Numbered from the stretch's first letter, positions 9,911 to 19,954 are shown. The stretch is 44,681 nucleotides of DNA from Gammaproteobacteria bacterium (GCA_009937625.1 JAACFA010000035.1:1-44681); one strand, 5' to 3'. Notes: generated from the sequence alone by a model not told the origin. Numbers and translations: made by a program.

Positions 9911-9942
9911 ATTATTATGGTACTGTCAATTGGTACAATAAT
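9911..9942. promoter_or_regulatory. Candidate GntR operator upstream of gntR-tdm
   Basis: ATTATTATGGTACTGTCAATTGGTACAATAAT: imperfect inverted repeat with two GGTAC boxes, about 25 bp upstream of the gntR start. Confidence 0.45.
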
Positions 9943-10427
9943 GCGTCATTTCGGGGCTTAAATCAAGCCTGTATAGCGGGTAAAAAAACTGGATTCGATA
10001 CTATTGAGATAAAATTGGCACTAAGTCACAGAACTTCGTTGAGGCCTATGGGCTGTAGGTTGAAGTTGAACAAGTCATGCATCAATATACTCTAAGTAGC
10101 TGAACTAAAAGAATTAAATGTATAATAGTTTGATGCGCTTGCGGCCGCACAGTGCGTTTTGCGGCAACATTGGCAGTTACTTCCCGAACATAGACTTGCG
10201 AATTGGTCCACTAATAACGCGAATTACCGGCGAAATTGTCCAAAAAAAGGTGCCAGAGGTCTTGTCTTGGCTGACCGGATGGGTATACCATGGCGGCCTG
10301 TCGGGTTCACCCAAACGTCAGGCCGGGCGGCGAAAACCAGAGATTCCCGAAGAATAACCACAGATCGGGCGCTGCCCTGGTAGAACCGAAGAGAAAAAAA
10401 TATTGGTCTTAAACCGTGGAGGGCAAA

Positions 10428-11894
10428 ATGACTGATTTAGAAGCATGCGTCGAAGCACCAGGCCGCGCGGAGCTGGTGCAGCAGGTCCGGGAAAAAATCA
10501 ACGAACTCGGAATCACCTACATCTATTACCAGTTCATCTCGGTAACGGGTCGGATCGTCGGTAAGGGTATTCCGGCCGATCACTGGGAGCGAACCGCGGA
10601 AAGAGGCTTTCAGCTGGTTTACGGCTCTACCGCCAACCTTTTTATCGATCGCCACGGCGATTACATCGGTTACGGACCGGAAGCGATGGAGCTGGTCGGT
10701 ATTCCCGATCCCGAAACTTTCTGTCAGTTGCCCTGGGATAAGCGCGTCGCGCGCGTGTTCTGCACCTGTTACCGCAACCGTGAAGAGCGCGAGAACCCGG
10801 GTGGCGCACTGACTTCCGATTGCCGCGGCAACCTGAAGCGATTCCACAAGGAATTCCGGGACAAGTACGACATGGATTTCCGCGTCGGTACCGAGCCGGA
10901 GATGATGTGGCTGAAGCGTGGTGAAGACGGCAAACCCGACGGCGGTTTCTCGAATCCCTACTGTTACCACATCGACCAGTTCGAATCGCTGCGCCCGGTA
11001 TTCATGCAGGTGATCGAGTACTGTAACGCGATGGGCCTCGACATGATCCAGGGCGATCACGAGGATGCACCGGGACAGCTCGAACTCAACTGGACCTTCG
11101 ATGACGTGCTGCGTAACGCCGACCGCCTGTCGACCTATCGCCAGATTTGCGCCCAGGTGGCGCGCGAAAACAACCTGATCGCCTGCTTCATGACCAAGCC
11201 GTTCATGGGCGTATCGGCGTCGGGTTGCCATACCAATGTATCGTTGTGGCAAGGCGGGGAGGAGAGCATCAACGCGCTGCACAACGATCCGCTGCCGGGT
11301 ATGGAAGGCGTGTTTACCTACCGCACCGGCGGGGAAAACCTGTTCATGCCGGACACTGACGATATGCAGAAGCCGGGCAAGGTCGGCCTGCAGTGCGTTG
11401 GCGGTATCGTCAATCACCTGCGAGCGCTAACGGCAATCGGTTCCTCGACGGTGAATTCTTATCGTCGCCTGTGGGATACCGGTTTCTGGGCGCCTGTATT
11501 TGCCGATTGGGGTTACCAGAACCGCACTACCGGCCTGCGCATTTCAGCACCGGGCCGCTTCGAGTATCGCTCGGTCGACTCGATGTGTAATCCTTACCTG
11601 ATGGGTGCCGGCTTGCTCAAGGCATTCGAGGATGGTATCGACAACGATATCGATCCCGGGGAGCCGGAGAACCGGAATATCTACCAGGCGATGGAAGCCG
11701 GCAAGGAAGTCAAGAAGCTGCCGATGTCGCTCGGCGAGGCGCTCGACGCCCTGGCCCAGGACGAGGTTATCAAGTCAGCTATGCCGAACGAGATGTACAA
11801 GATCTACCACTGGTACAAGAACGACGAGTGGGAGAAATTCATGCATACCACGACCGAGTGGGACCTGGAGATGTATCTCGACTGCCTGCCATAG
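10428..11894 (+). CDS. Glutamine synthetase-like ligase (divergent GS, paralog of the gmaS-like gene)
   Basis: GS fold motifs: FRVGTEPEMMW, GDHEDAPGQLELNW, CFMTKPFMGVSASGCHTNVSLW, NSYRR, RISAPGRFEYRSVDSMCNPYL; ggaggg RBS before ATG at 10428. Confidence 0.9.
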   Translation: MTDLEACVEAPGRAELVQQVREKINELGITYIYYQFISVTGRIVGKGIPADHWERTAERGFQLVYGSTANLFIDRHGDYIGYGPEAMELVGIPDPETFCQLPWDKRVARVFCTCYRNREERENPGGALTSDCRGNLKRFHKEFRDKYDMDFRVGTEPEMMWLKRGEDGKPDGGFSNPYCYHIDQFESLRPVFMQVIEYCNAMGLDMIQGDHEDAPGQLELNWTFDDVLRNADRLSTYRQICAQVARENNLIACFMTKPFMGVSASGCHTNVSLWQGGEESINALHNDPLPGMEGVFTYRTGGENLFMPDTDDMQKPGKVGLQCVGGIVNHLRALTAIGSSTVNSYRRLWDTGFWAPVFADWGYQNRTTGLRISAPGRFEYRSVDSMCNPYLMGAGLLKAFEDGIDNDIDPGEPENRNIYQAMEAGKEVKKLPMSLGEALDALAQDEVIKSAMPNEMYKIYHWYKNDEWEKFMHTTTEWDLEMYLDCLP

Positions 11895-12002
11895 GCCGGT
11901 TTCGATCGAATCAAGCCCGGCGCCGGCCCCTGGCCGCGCCGGGAGTATTAACCAGGGGCTGCCCCGGTAGCCCGACTGTTAAAACTAGAAGAGGATATTC
12001 CT

Positions 12003-12941
12003 ATGTGTGGTATTGCTGGACTTATCTGGAAAGGCGGTGTTACCAGTGATATCGGTAGCGAGATGACCCAGATGCTGCAGGCGCTGAAGCATCGGGGGCC
12101 GGACTCGACCGGTTTTGCGCTCTACGGTAAAGGCGAGGAAGGCGTATACGTGTTGCGCTTCAAGGTTGCCGAGCAGGAAGACATGAAAACCGGCTTCGAT
12201 ATTCACAAGCAGGTGATCGAGCGCAAGGCGATGGTCGACACAAGGCTCGAGGAAATGGGTGCCGACGTTACCGCGCGCGAAGATGCGACCGAGTACGCCT
12301 TCCGCTATCACTTCAAATTCGGCGGCGACCTGAAGCGCCTGATCGATTTCATCGAGGACATCGAGGGGGTTGAAATCCTGTCGGTGGGCAAGGGCCTCGA
12401 ACTGATCAAGGACCTGGGTGATGCGGCCATCGTTGCCGAACAATACGGTCTGAAGGGTTTCGTCGGAACCCACGCCATTGGCCATACCCGCATGGCAACC
12501 GAATCCGACGTGGATATTCGCTCGGCCCACCCCTACTGGGCTTACCCGTTCAACGACGTTTCGGTGGTACACAACGGCCAGTTGACCAATTACTGGACGA
12601 AACGCCGCGACCTGGAGCGGCGCGGTCATCGTTTCATGTCGAACTGCGACTCCGAACTGATTGCGGTTTACGTTGCCGATCGTATCGACCAGGGCGACGA
12701 GCTCGAATCGGCGATGTCGCGTTCGATCGATGAACTCGACGGCGTGTTTACTTACCTGGTCGCCACCAGCGATCAGCTCGGCATGGCCAAGGACGTCATG
12801 GCAGCCAAGCCGATGGTGCTTTACGAGAGTGACGAATTCGTCGGCCTGGCTTCGGAAGAAGTAGCCATTCGCAGTATTTTCCCGCGTGAAATAGACACCT
12901 GGGATCCTTATCAAGGGGAGGTAAAAGTATGGGCAGCGTAA
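12003..12941 (+). CDS. Class II glutamine amidotransferase-like subunit (MgsA/GlxB type)
   Basis: MCGIAGLIW Ntn-Cys2 start, HRGPDSTGFALYG, GTHAIGHTRMATES, VVHNGQLTNYW, SNCDSELIAVY. Confidence 0.9.
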   Translation: MCGIAGLIWKGGVTSDIGSEMTQMLQALKHRGPDSTGFALYGKGEEGVYVLRFKVAEQEDMKTGFDIHKQVIERKAMVDTRLEEMGADVTAREDATEYAFRYHFKFGGDLKRLIDFIEDIEGVEILSVGKGLELIKDLGDAAIVAEQYGLKGFVGTHAIGHTRMATESDVDIRSAHPYWAYPFNDVSVVHNGQLTNYWTKRRDLERRGHRFMSNCDSELIAVYVADRIDQGDELESAMSRSIDELDGVFTYLVATSDQLGMAKDVMAAKPMVLYESDEFVGLASEEVAIRSIFPREIDTWDPYQGEVKVWAA

Positions 12942-13765
12942 CTACATCCCATGAAATGGGGCTGCACGAGGAGCAGCTGTCGGGTCGCACCCAGCAGATG
13001 TATTTCTCGGCGACCGAGGAAGAAAACTTTACTTATCCGTGGGCCTACGAGGTCGACTACGACAAGTCCGCCGAGTTCGACGCGGCGGACATGGGCATCT
13101 CGGAGATCAACCTCAAGATCCGCGAACTGATGAAGTCGGGTCACGGTTCGATAACCGTGCAGAACCCGCGCGCCAAGCATTCACTCGGGGTCGGTATCCT
13201 GAATCGCCTCAACCTGAAGTTCGAAGGCAGCCTGGGTTATTTCGGCTGCGGCCTGATTGACGGGCCCAACGTGCACATCACCGGCCGCGTCGGCTGGTCC
13301 TGCGCCGAGAACATGATGGCCGGTACCGTGGTCATCGAAAAGAACGCGGGCTCGCTGTTCGGCGCCGCGATCCGCGGCGGCGACCTGGTGTGCAGGGGTC
13401 AGGCCGGCGCGCGCGTCGGCATCGATCAGAAGGGCGGCACTATCATCGTCGGCGGCAGCGTCGGCGCCTTTACCGGCTTCATGATGCAGCGCGGTCGCAT
13501 GATCATCCTCGGCGATACCGGCGACAACCTCGGCGACTCGATGTATGACGGCACCATCTACGTGGCCGGCAAGATCGCGAGCCTGGGCGTCGACTGCGTC
13601 GAAACCGAGTTGACCGATCTCGACAGGAAATACCTGCAGGGCAAGCTCGACCTCTACGGCATGGAAGCGCCCAACGGTATCGACAGCATCGTCAAGCTGA
13701 CGTCGGGCAAGCAGTTGTGGAACTACGACAACCTCGAGCCCACCGAGAAAAAGCTGGTGCTCTAG
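12929..13765 (+). CDS. GXGXG-domain (glutamate synthase alpha C-terminal-like) subunit (MgsB/GlxC type)
   Basis: Repeated G-rich beta-helix pattern: GSLGYFGCGLIDGPNVHITGRVGWSCAENMMAGTVVIEKNAGSLFGAAIRGGDLVCRGQAGARVGIDQKGGTIIVGG. Overlaps the upstream gene by 13 nt. Confidence 0.9.
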   Translation: MGSVTTSHEMGLHEEQLSGRTQQMYFSATEEENFTYPWAYEVDYDKSAEFDAADMGISEINLKIRELMKSGHGSITVQNPRAKHSLGVGILNRLNLKFEGSLGYFGCGLIDGPNVHITGRVGWSCAENMMAGTVVIEKNAGSLFGAAIRGGDLVCRGQAGARVGIDQKGGTIIVGGSVGAFTGFMMQRGRMIILGDTGDNLGDSMYDGTIYVAGKIASLGVDCVETELTDLDRKYLQGKLDLYGMEAPNGIDSIVKLTSGKQLWNYDNLEPTEKKLVL

Positions 13766-13792
13766 GCATCACCGAGAATTTGGAGAATACAG

Positions 13793-15133
13793 ATGTCCGA
13801 AAAAAAGAAAGATCCATATAACCTCGGCAAGAGCTTCATCTTTCCGCCCGAGGTTATCAACGATATCCACATCAAGTCGGAGCTGGGACGTTACCGCATG
13901 CGCGGTTTCTCGCTGTTCAAGAAAATCCCGACCTGGGACGACCTGACCTTCATGCCGGGCACGCTGACCCGATTCGTGATCGAGGGTTACCGCGAAAAAT
14001 GTCTGACCAAGACCATTATCGGCCCGGAAGCGAAACGTCCGCTGGAACTCGATATACCGGTATACATCACCGGTATGTCCTTCGGCGCGCTTTCTTACGA
14101 GGCCAAGACGGCCCTGGCGCGCGGCGCGACCATGGCCGGCACCGCGACCTGCTCCGGCGAAGGCGGCATGATACCTGACGAGCGCCGTTATTCGTCGAAG
14201 TGGCTGTACCAGTGCATCCAGTCGCGTTACGGCTTCAATCCGAACCACCTGCGGCTGGCCGATGCCTGCGAATTTTTTATCGGCCAGGGCTGTAAGGTTG
14301 GCCTCGGCGGCCACCTGATGGGGCAGAAGGTCACCGACCAGGTCGCCGAAATGCGCTCGCTGCCGGCCGGTATCGACCAGCGTTCGCCGGCGCGCCATCC
14401 AGACTGGATGGGTCCGGATGACCTGGCGCTCAAGATCCAGGAAGTTCGCGAGGCTACCGATGGACAGATTCCGATCCAGCTCAAGCTCGGCGCGGCGCGG
14501 GTTTACGACGACGTGCGCATGGCGGCTAAAACGGGGCCAGACTCGATTTACATGGATGGCATGGAAGGTGGTACCGGCGCCGGGCCGCACCTGGCGACCG
14601 AGGATACCGGGGTTCCGGGTATTGCCGCGATTCGCCAGGCGCGCCAGGCGCTCGACGATGTCGGCATGTCGGGCCGTATTACGCTGGTTTACGCCGGGGG
14701 TATCCGCAACGGCGCCGACGTCGCCAAGGCGATCGCGCTGGGCGCGGACGCGGTGGCCATCGGCCACTCGGCGATGATGGCGCTGAACTGCAACAAGGAT
14801 ATCCCGGAAGCCGATTACGAGAAGGAAATGGGCGTCGAAGCCGGTTACTGTTACCACTGCCATACCGGTCGTTGCCCGGTGGGCGTTGCCACCCAGGATC
14901 CCGAGTTGCGCAAGCGTCTGGATCCCGACGAGGCGGCCGAGCGGGTCTATAATTTCCTGCACACGCTGACCATCGAGGCGCAGCTGTTCGCACGCGCCTG
15001 CGGCAAGACCAACATCCATTCGCTGGAGCCGGAAGACCTGGCGGCATTGACGCTCGAGGCCTCGGCCTGCGCGCAGGTGCCGATGGCCGGTACTCAATAC
15101 ACCGTCGGTCGCCCCGACATGACTCGTTTCTAA
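13793..15133 (+). CDS. FMN-binding glutamate synthase-like subunit (MgsC/GlxD type)
   Basis: PVYITGMSFGALSYEAKTALARGATMAGTATCSGEGGM, IPIQLKLGAARVYDDV, MDGMEGGTGAGP, CYHCHTGRCPVGVATQDPELR (3Fe-4S Cys loop). Confidence 0.93.
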   Translation: MSEKKKDPYNLGKSFIFPPEVINDIHIKSELGRYRMRGFSLFKKIPTWDDLTFMPGTLTRFVIEGYREKCLTKTIIGPEAKRPLELDIPVYITGMSFGALSYEAKTALARGATMAGTATCSGEGGMIPDERRYSSKWLYQCIQSRYGFNPNHLRLADACEFFIGQGCKVGLGGHLMGQKVTDQVAEMRSLPAGIDQRSPARHPDWMGPDDLALKIQEVREATDGQIPIQLKLGAARVYDDVRMAAKTGPDSIYMDGMEGGTGAGPHLATEDTGVPGIAAIRQARQALDDVGMSGRITLVYAGGIRNGADVAKAIALGADAVAIGHSAMMALNCNKDIPEADYEKEMGVEAGYCYHCHTGRCPVGVATQDPELRKRLDPDEAAERVYNFLHTLTIEAQLFARACGKTNIHSLEPEDLAALTLEASACAQVPMAGTQYTVGRPDMTRF

Positions 15134-15144
15134 GGAGGTCGAAA

Positions 15145-15534
15145 ATGACTGAACTCAGTATTAACCATTTCCTCGAGGGCGACGGCGTCGATACCGAGCG
15201 CGAGAAAATCATCGGTCAACACATCGGCTACCGTTACGATGTGAACCTGGTGCCGGATATGGATCGCTGTACGCCATTCCTGCGCAAGTACATGGAGATC
15301 ATGGGCTGGCAGGACCTGAACTGGCTCGAAGACGTGCACATGGGATACGAGGAAGGGCGGCCCGCGGTGTTCGATCGCAATATCAACGGCTGGGTGACCA
15401 TCCCGGAAGATATCGAACTGCCGGATAACCAGCAGGACCGTGACATGATTGCGCGCGAACTGCTGGTCAAGTTCCAGATGGCAAAGGGACATCCGATGGT
15501 CGATCTGCGCAAGGCTTACGAAAAGTTTGCCTGA
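15145..15534 (+). CDS. Conserved-looking hypothetical protein, 129 aa, last gene of the first GS/mgs operon
   Basis: Strong RBS (aaggaggtcgaaaATG); 11 nt after the mgsC-like gene; no family recognised. Confidence 0.75.
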   Translation: MTELSINHFLEGDGVDTEREKIIGQHIGYRYDVNLVPDMDRCTPFLRKYMEIMGWQDLNWLEDVHMGYEEGRPAVFDRNINGWVTIPEDIELPDNQQDRDMIARELLVKFQMAKGHPMVDLRKAYEKFA

Positions 15535-15564
15535 GGAAAGCGGTGATAAGTGAATAAAATTAAC

Positions 15565-15595
15565 GATTACCGGGGTTTCCAGTAATCCTTTTTTG
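15565..15595 (+). terminator. Rho-independent terminator after the first GS/mgs operon
   Basis: GATTACCGG-GGTTT-CCAGTAATC followed by CTTTTTTG. Confidence 0.7.
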
Positions 15596-15788
15596 TTTGG
15601 AAACTGACTGACGGCTCTTTAAATCTTAATTGATAAGGATCGTTGGTATAGGGTATAAAGATGTTTGATTTCTTTCGGGTGGTTAGGGCTTCCTGTGAAG
15701 GAGACTAGTCGCCTGGATTTAGATCAGTCGGATCTTATCCGGCAGTACGCTAGTATAAATTACAATCCTATAACAGAGGGGGGGGAAA

Positions 15789-17153
15789 ATGGATAACGAA
15801 CTATCGTCGCTCGTTATAATATTTACCGAGTTTTATTATTGGGTCACCGTCGTGTTCATGTTCCTGATACACGTCGGTTTCTGTATGTACGAGGTTGGCG
15901 CCTCACGCTATAAAAACCACACGCACACCCTGATGAAGAACACCATGCTTATCCCGCTGGTGACGATTACATTCTTCTTCTTTGGCTGGTGGATTTACTT
16001 TGCGGCCACACCCTGGAGCGAGCTGATGGGCACGCATATGGGTGGCGCGCCGGTTCAGGATACCCTGACCGCCGACGATACCGCCTATTGGGCGCGCATC
16101 AACGGTGTATTCTGGGCCGCATTCCTGCTGTTCTCCTGGACTGCTGCTTCGATCGTCTCCGGCGCCGTCATCGAGCGTATTCGTCCCAGCGCGTTCTGGA
16201 TCCTGGCCGTTGTGATCGGTTCTTTTACCTGGATCATCGACGCCTCATGGGGCTGGTCGTGGAACGGCTGGATGGTGCAAAAGCTGGGATACCACGATGC
16301 TTATGCTTCCGGCGTTATCCACGCGATCGCCGGTGGTTTTGCGCTTGGCGTGTTACTGGTACTGGGTCCGCGCATCGGCAAATTCCGTGCGGACGGCACG
16401 CCGAGAAATATCAATCCGCATAATCCGTGGCTGGTAACCATCGGGTTGTTCCTGATCTATACCGGCTTCTGGGGCTTTTACGTGGCCTGTAATATTCCCG
16501 TGATCGACGTATACGGCGGGGCCATGCTGGATGTGGAGGGTAAAACCTTCTTCAGCGCCACCAACATTTATTTACAGCCGACGACGCTATCCGCGATTAC
16601 CTTCAACTTTCTGATGTCGCTATCGGGCGGTTTGATGGTGGCGTATATCGTTTCCAATGGTGATGCATTCTGGACCTACTCCGGTGGTCTGGCCGGCGTT
16701 ATCGGCGCATCCTCGGGCAACGACCTGTATCACCCCATCCAGGCCATGCTGATTGGCGGCGGCGGCGCATTCATCGCCTTCAAGATGCATTACTGGGTTG
16801 AAAACAGGTTCAAGATCGACGATGCCGTAGGCGCGGTCGCGGTCCATGGTTATGCCGGTTTTTACGGTATCGTCATGGCCGGATTCATGCTGTGGGGCTA
16901 CCCGTCGTCGCCGTTCGAGGGTTATGCGGCCATTTCCCCATGGGGCAATTTCCTCGGCGCATTGATCATGTTCTTCGTACTGGGTTTTTTCCCGGCGCTG
17001 ATCGTCTCGAAGATCCTGCACGGTTTCGGCATGCTGCGTATCCCGCGCGAAATCGAACTGGTTGGCCTGGATATCAACTATGAATCGGCGCGTGCCGCCG
17101 ATGCCGACGAAGTGGCACAGGCAATTCGGGAAGAAGCCCGTAACAGCGCCTGA
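15789..17153 (+). CDS. Amt-family ammonium/methylammonium transporter (copy 1)
   Basis: Polytopic; conserved D and twin-His positions (GYHDAYASGVIHAIAGG; DDAVGAVAVHGYAGFYG), ERIR motif. Confidence 0.9.
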   Translation: MDNELSSLVIIFTEFYYWVTVVFMFLIHVGFCMYEVGASRYKNHTHTLMKNTMLIPLVTITFFFFGWWIYFAATPWSELMGTHMGGAPVQDTLTADDTAYWARINGVFWAAFLLFSWTAASIVSGAVIERIRPSAFWILAVVIGSFTWIIDASWGWSWNGWMVQKLGYHDAYASGVIHAIAGGFALGVLLVLGPRIGKFRADGTPRNINPHNPWLVTIGLFLIYTGFWGFYVACNIPVIDVYGGAMLDVEGKTFFSATNIYLQPTTLSAITFNFLMSLSGGLMVAYIVSNGDAFWTYSGGLAGVIGASSGNDLYHPIQAMLIGGGGAFIAFKMHYWVENRFKIDDAVGAVAVHGYAGFYGIVMAGFMLWGYPSSPFEGYAAISPWGNFLGALIMFFVLGFFPALIVSKILHGFGMLRIPREIELVGLDINYESARAADADEVAQAIREEARNSA

Positions 17154-17190
17154 TCGCATACCGTTAACAGATTACTGAGGAGAAAATACC

Positions 17191-17439
17191 ATGGCTACTG
17201 GAGCAGTTGATAATTGGCTCAATATTGATCAGTTCGGCGCAATCTATCCCTTCGTTGGCACGGAAGTATTATTGACGATTCTGGGATTTGCTTTCTGGAT
17301 CGGCTGGCATATCTACCAGTTGAAGAAGGAATCAGCCGAATTCAGGGAAGATATTGAAAACATCAAAAAGCAGGGCGGCCCCGGGAAAGTCCTCGAGGAC
17401 GAGGGCCGACGGGAAATGGAGGATACCGTGGGCCAGTAA
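17191..17439 (+). CDS. Small single-TM protein associated with amt copy 1 (82 aa)
   Basis: MATGAVDNWLNIDQFGAIYPFVGTEVLLTILGFAFWIGWHIYQLKKESAEF...; one TM then charged coil; good RBS (gaggag); 38 nt after amt. Confidence 0.75.
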   Translation: MATGAVDNWLNIDQFGAIYPFVGTEVLLTILGFAFWIGWHIYQLKKESAEFREDIENIKKQGGPGKVLEDEGRREMEDTVGQ

Positions 17440-17475
17440 ACGCCCGTGGTATGCCGCCGCGTTTGTAGTAACCAG

Positions 17476-17505
17476 ACCCCTTCGATTTCGGTCGAAGGGG
17501 TTTTC
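17476..17505 (+). terminator. Rho-independent terminator
   Basis: ACCCCTTCGA-TTTCGG-TCGAAGGGGT perfect 10-bp stem followed by TTTTCATT. Confidence 0.85.
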
Positions 17506-17522
17506 ATTATCTCCCCGGGTAT

Positions 17523-18026
17523 TTGATGATAAAAGATGCGCTCTCGGCTATACCGAGCCGGCCGGTCCTGTATATCGCGCCCGTTATCGTGATCGTGGTG
17601 CTGCTGCTTTATTACCGGGACCTGTATATCAAGTGCAGCGATATCAGGCAGCATCGTGAGTCACTAAACGAGTTGATACCGACACTGGACGCATCGGCGC
17701 AATTTCGGCTGGCGGAGTTCACCGGGTTTCGCTGGGATAAGGTCAGGATCATTGCGAAGCTCGAACCCGATGTCAGAACTGTCGAATGTCCCTTCGGCTG
17801 GAACTGGGTCAGTGGCCAAAGGGAATCGCTCGCAAATGCCGGATTATTGAGCGCATTGATATTTGCCCAGCAGGGCACGATCGTAAAATATCTCGAAGTG
17901 CGCAATGACGAAGTCGCGTTTCGTGGCGCCGACTCCAGTTTAACCCCGCAAACCGCGGTTTTTAGTGTCGCTACGAATTCCGATAGCGGCAGCGCCGTTG
18001 CTCTGATATTGAATAAAAAAAACTAG
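17523..18026 (+). CDS. Hypothetical protein with N-terminal TM segment
   Basis: 167 aa; hydrophobic VLYIAPVIVIVVLLLYY then soluble domain; no family recognised. Confidence 0.6.
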   Translation: MMIKDALSAIPSRPVLYIAPVIVIVVLLLYYRDLYIKCSDIRQHRESLNELIPTLDASAQFRLAEFTGFRWDKVRIIAKLEPDVRTVECPFGWNWVSGQRESLANAGLLSALIFAQQGTIVKYLEVRNDEVAFRGADSSLTPQTAVFSVATNSDSGSAVALILNKKN

Positions 18027-18251
18027 AGTCGTCGGAATATTCGGGCCGTTCCTGTGCAGCCCAAACATTGAAACAAGGTCGCCACAGGCAATCTCTATTT
18101 TCGAACCATGTTGCCGGCTTATCGGTACAGAAGATGTCGCTTTGGCGATGTTTTACCGATACGATAATCGTAAAATTGAGTGTGCGGTTCACGCGGCCGG
18201 GTCGCGCATCATAGCGCCGACATTCTAACTTGCTAACTGGGGGAATCAAAT

Positions 18252-19130
18252 TTGGCCACAATCATCGACGGCAAAGCATTTTCGGCTAACCTGCGCGGCG
18301 AAATCGCGCGCAAGGTTGCAATTCTCAAGCAGAATCATGCGCTGACGCCCGGACTCGCGGTAGTCCTGGTGGGGGAAGATCCGGCCAGCCAGGTTTACGT
18401 GCGCAGCAAGGGCAAGCAAACCGCCGAGGCGGGCATGAATTCCTACGAGCACAAGCTCGACGCGGCTACCAGTCAGGCAGATCTGCTGAGCTTGATCGAC
18501 CGGCTCAACGACGACCCCGACGTGCACGGCATCCTGGTGCAACTGCCCCTCCCGGGCCATATCGACGAGGAAGCGGTGATCAACTCGATTTCGGTAGACA
18601 AGGATGTCGATGGATTTCACCTTTCCAATGTCGGCAGGTTATCGATCGGCGCCGACGGTATCGTGCCCTGTACCCCTCTCGGTTCGTTGATGATGCTCAA
18701 GGATCATCTCGGCGACCTGTCGGGCATGAAGGCCATCGTCGTTGGCCGCTCCAACATCGTTGGCAAGCCAATGGCGGCACTCCTGTTAAAGGAAAGCTGC
18801 ACGGTGACGATCGCGCATTCGCGCACCCGCGACCTTCCCGGCGAATGCCGCCAGGCCGATATCCTGGTGGCCGCGGTCGGACGACCGGAAATGATCAAGG
18901 GTGACTGGATCAAGCCCGGCGCCACGGTAATCGACGTCGGTATCAACCGCATCGAAAACGAAGACGGCAGTACGCGCCTGGTGGGCGACGTCGAGTTCGA
19001 TAGCGCCGCCGAGGTTGCCGCTGCGATTACGCCGGTGCCCGGTGGCGTCGGTCCGATGACCATTGCCTGCCTGTTGCACAATACTATGCAGCAGGCCTGC
19101 CGGTTGAATGGCGTCGAGGTGCCGGAGTAA
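18252..19130 (+). CDS. folD: Bifunctional methylenetetrahydrofolate dehydrogenase/cyclohydrolase
   Basis: [81 protein letters not shown] start. Confidence 0.97.
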   Translation: MATIIDGKAFSANLRGEIARKVAILKQNHALTPGLAVVLVGEDPASQVYVRSKGKQTAEAGMNSYEHKLDAATSQADLLSLIDRLNDDPDVHGILVQLPLPGHIDEEAVINSISVDKDVDGFHLSNVGRLSIGADGIVPCTPLGSLMMLKDHLGDLSGMKAIVVGRSNIVGKPMAALLLKESCTVTIAHSRTRDLPGECRQADILVAAVGRPEMIKGDWIKPGATVIDVGINRIENEDGSTRLVGDVEFDSAAEVAAAITPVPGGVGPMTIACLLHNTMQQACRLNGVEVPE

Positions 19131-19212
19131 GGCGGGCCGGTTCTGTTCGAGGTCCATCTAGCCTGTTAAACATGGTAAATTCGGGTCGTTTCGTACCTGT
19201 GCCGGGCTGCTT

Positions 19213-19680
19213 ATGTCCCCGATCCTGAAACGTAGTTTGATATTTATAGTCTTGATGGCGGCCGGGCTGGTGTTGTACATGTCCTGGTACAACATCAAGG
19301 CTGAACGTTTTAACGAGACTGCAATTCCCTACCTGGAACAGGCCCTGCCAAAGTTAACCAGCTGGCAATATCCAGAACTCGAGATGCTGTTGTCTCCTAC
19401 GGCAAAGACCGTATTTGCATCCGATAAAGTTCGGGCTGCTTATCAAGAGTTTAGCCAGTTAGGGCAGCTGCAATCGATGAGCCGACCCGAATTCATGGGA
19501 AATCGCTCCGAGACTTTCGAGGAGCTGGGGGATGTCGAGTTAATCGCCTACCAGGTGCAGCTGGAGTTCGAAACCGGACCGGCCGTGATAAAACTGAACC
19601 TGGCCAGCGACGGCCAGCGCTACTACATCCATCACTTCGGTATTCACTCGCATATATTCGCCGATCACGACGATTCCTAG
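19213..19680 (+). CDS. Hypothetical membrane-anchored protein, 155 aa
   Basis: N-terminal TM (LIFIVLMAAGLVLYMSWY), extracytoplasmic soluble domain. Confidence 0.6.
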   Translation: MSPILKRSLIFIVLMAAGLVLYMSWYNIKAERFNETAIPYLEQALPKLTSWQYPELEMLLSPTAKTVFASDKVRAAYQEFSQLGQLQSMSRPEFMGNRSETFEELGDVELIAYQVQLEFETGPAVIKLNLASDGQRYYIHHFGIHSHIFADHDDS

Positions 19681-19954
19681 GCTTAATTTCCGCAGCCATT
19701 GCATGGTCATAGGCACCAACATGGTGCGAAAATTCTTTGTAAAACAAGAACATGGCTATCGTTATATAGATTGGTTATGATTGCGCGGTGCGGCCGGTGG
19801 CACTGCCGGAAGCCCGATAATAATTAAGCGCTCCAGGATCGATATGTGGCGGCCGCCGACCGGCCGGCATGGGCAAACGGACCGCAATCGCGGGAAGCAT
19901 TTGGATTACTGTTGGAGAACAGACACTATAACTTAACTAATAGGGGGAGGCGTA

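Noticed and set aside
10118-10357. 79-aa ORF in the gntR/GS intergenic region
   Set aside because: No convincing RBS, odd composition and overlap with likely regulatory DNA; not supported as a gene.
10437-11417. 326-aa antisense ORF opposite the GS-like gene (similar cases at 4.0, 7.2, 22.3 and 31.7 kb)
   Set aside because: Codon-bias artefacts; sense genes are well supported.
13769-15097. 442-aa antisense ORF opposite the FMN glutamate synthase-like gene
   Set aside because: Shadow ORF of a well-supported coding sequence; no recognisable motifs.
19780-19830. Possible sigma54 promoter (ggtggcactgccggaagc) upstream of amt copy 2
   Set aside because: The -24-like TGGCAC is present but the -12 TTGC element is not.
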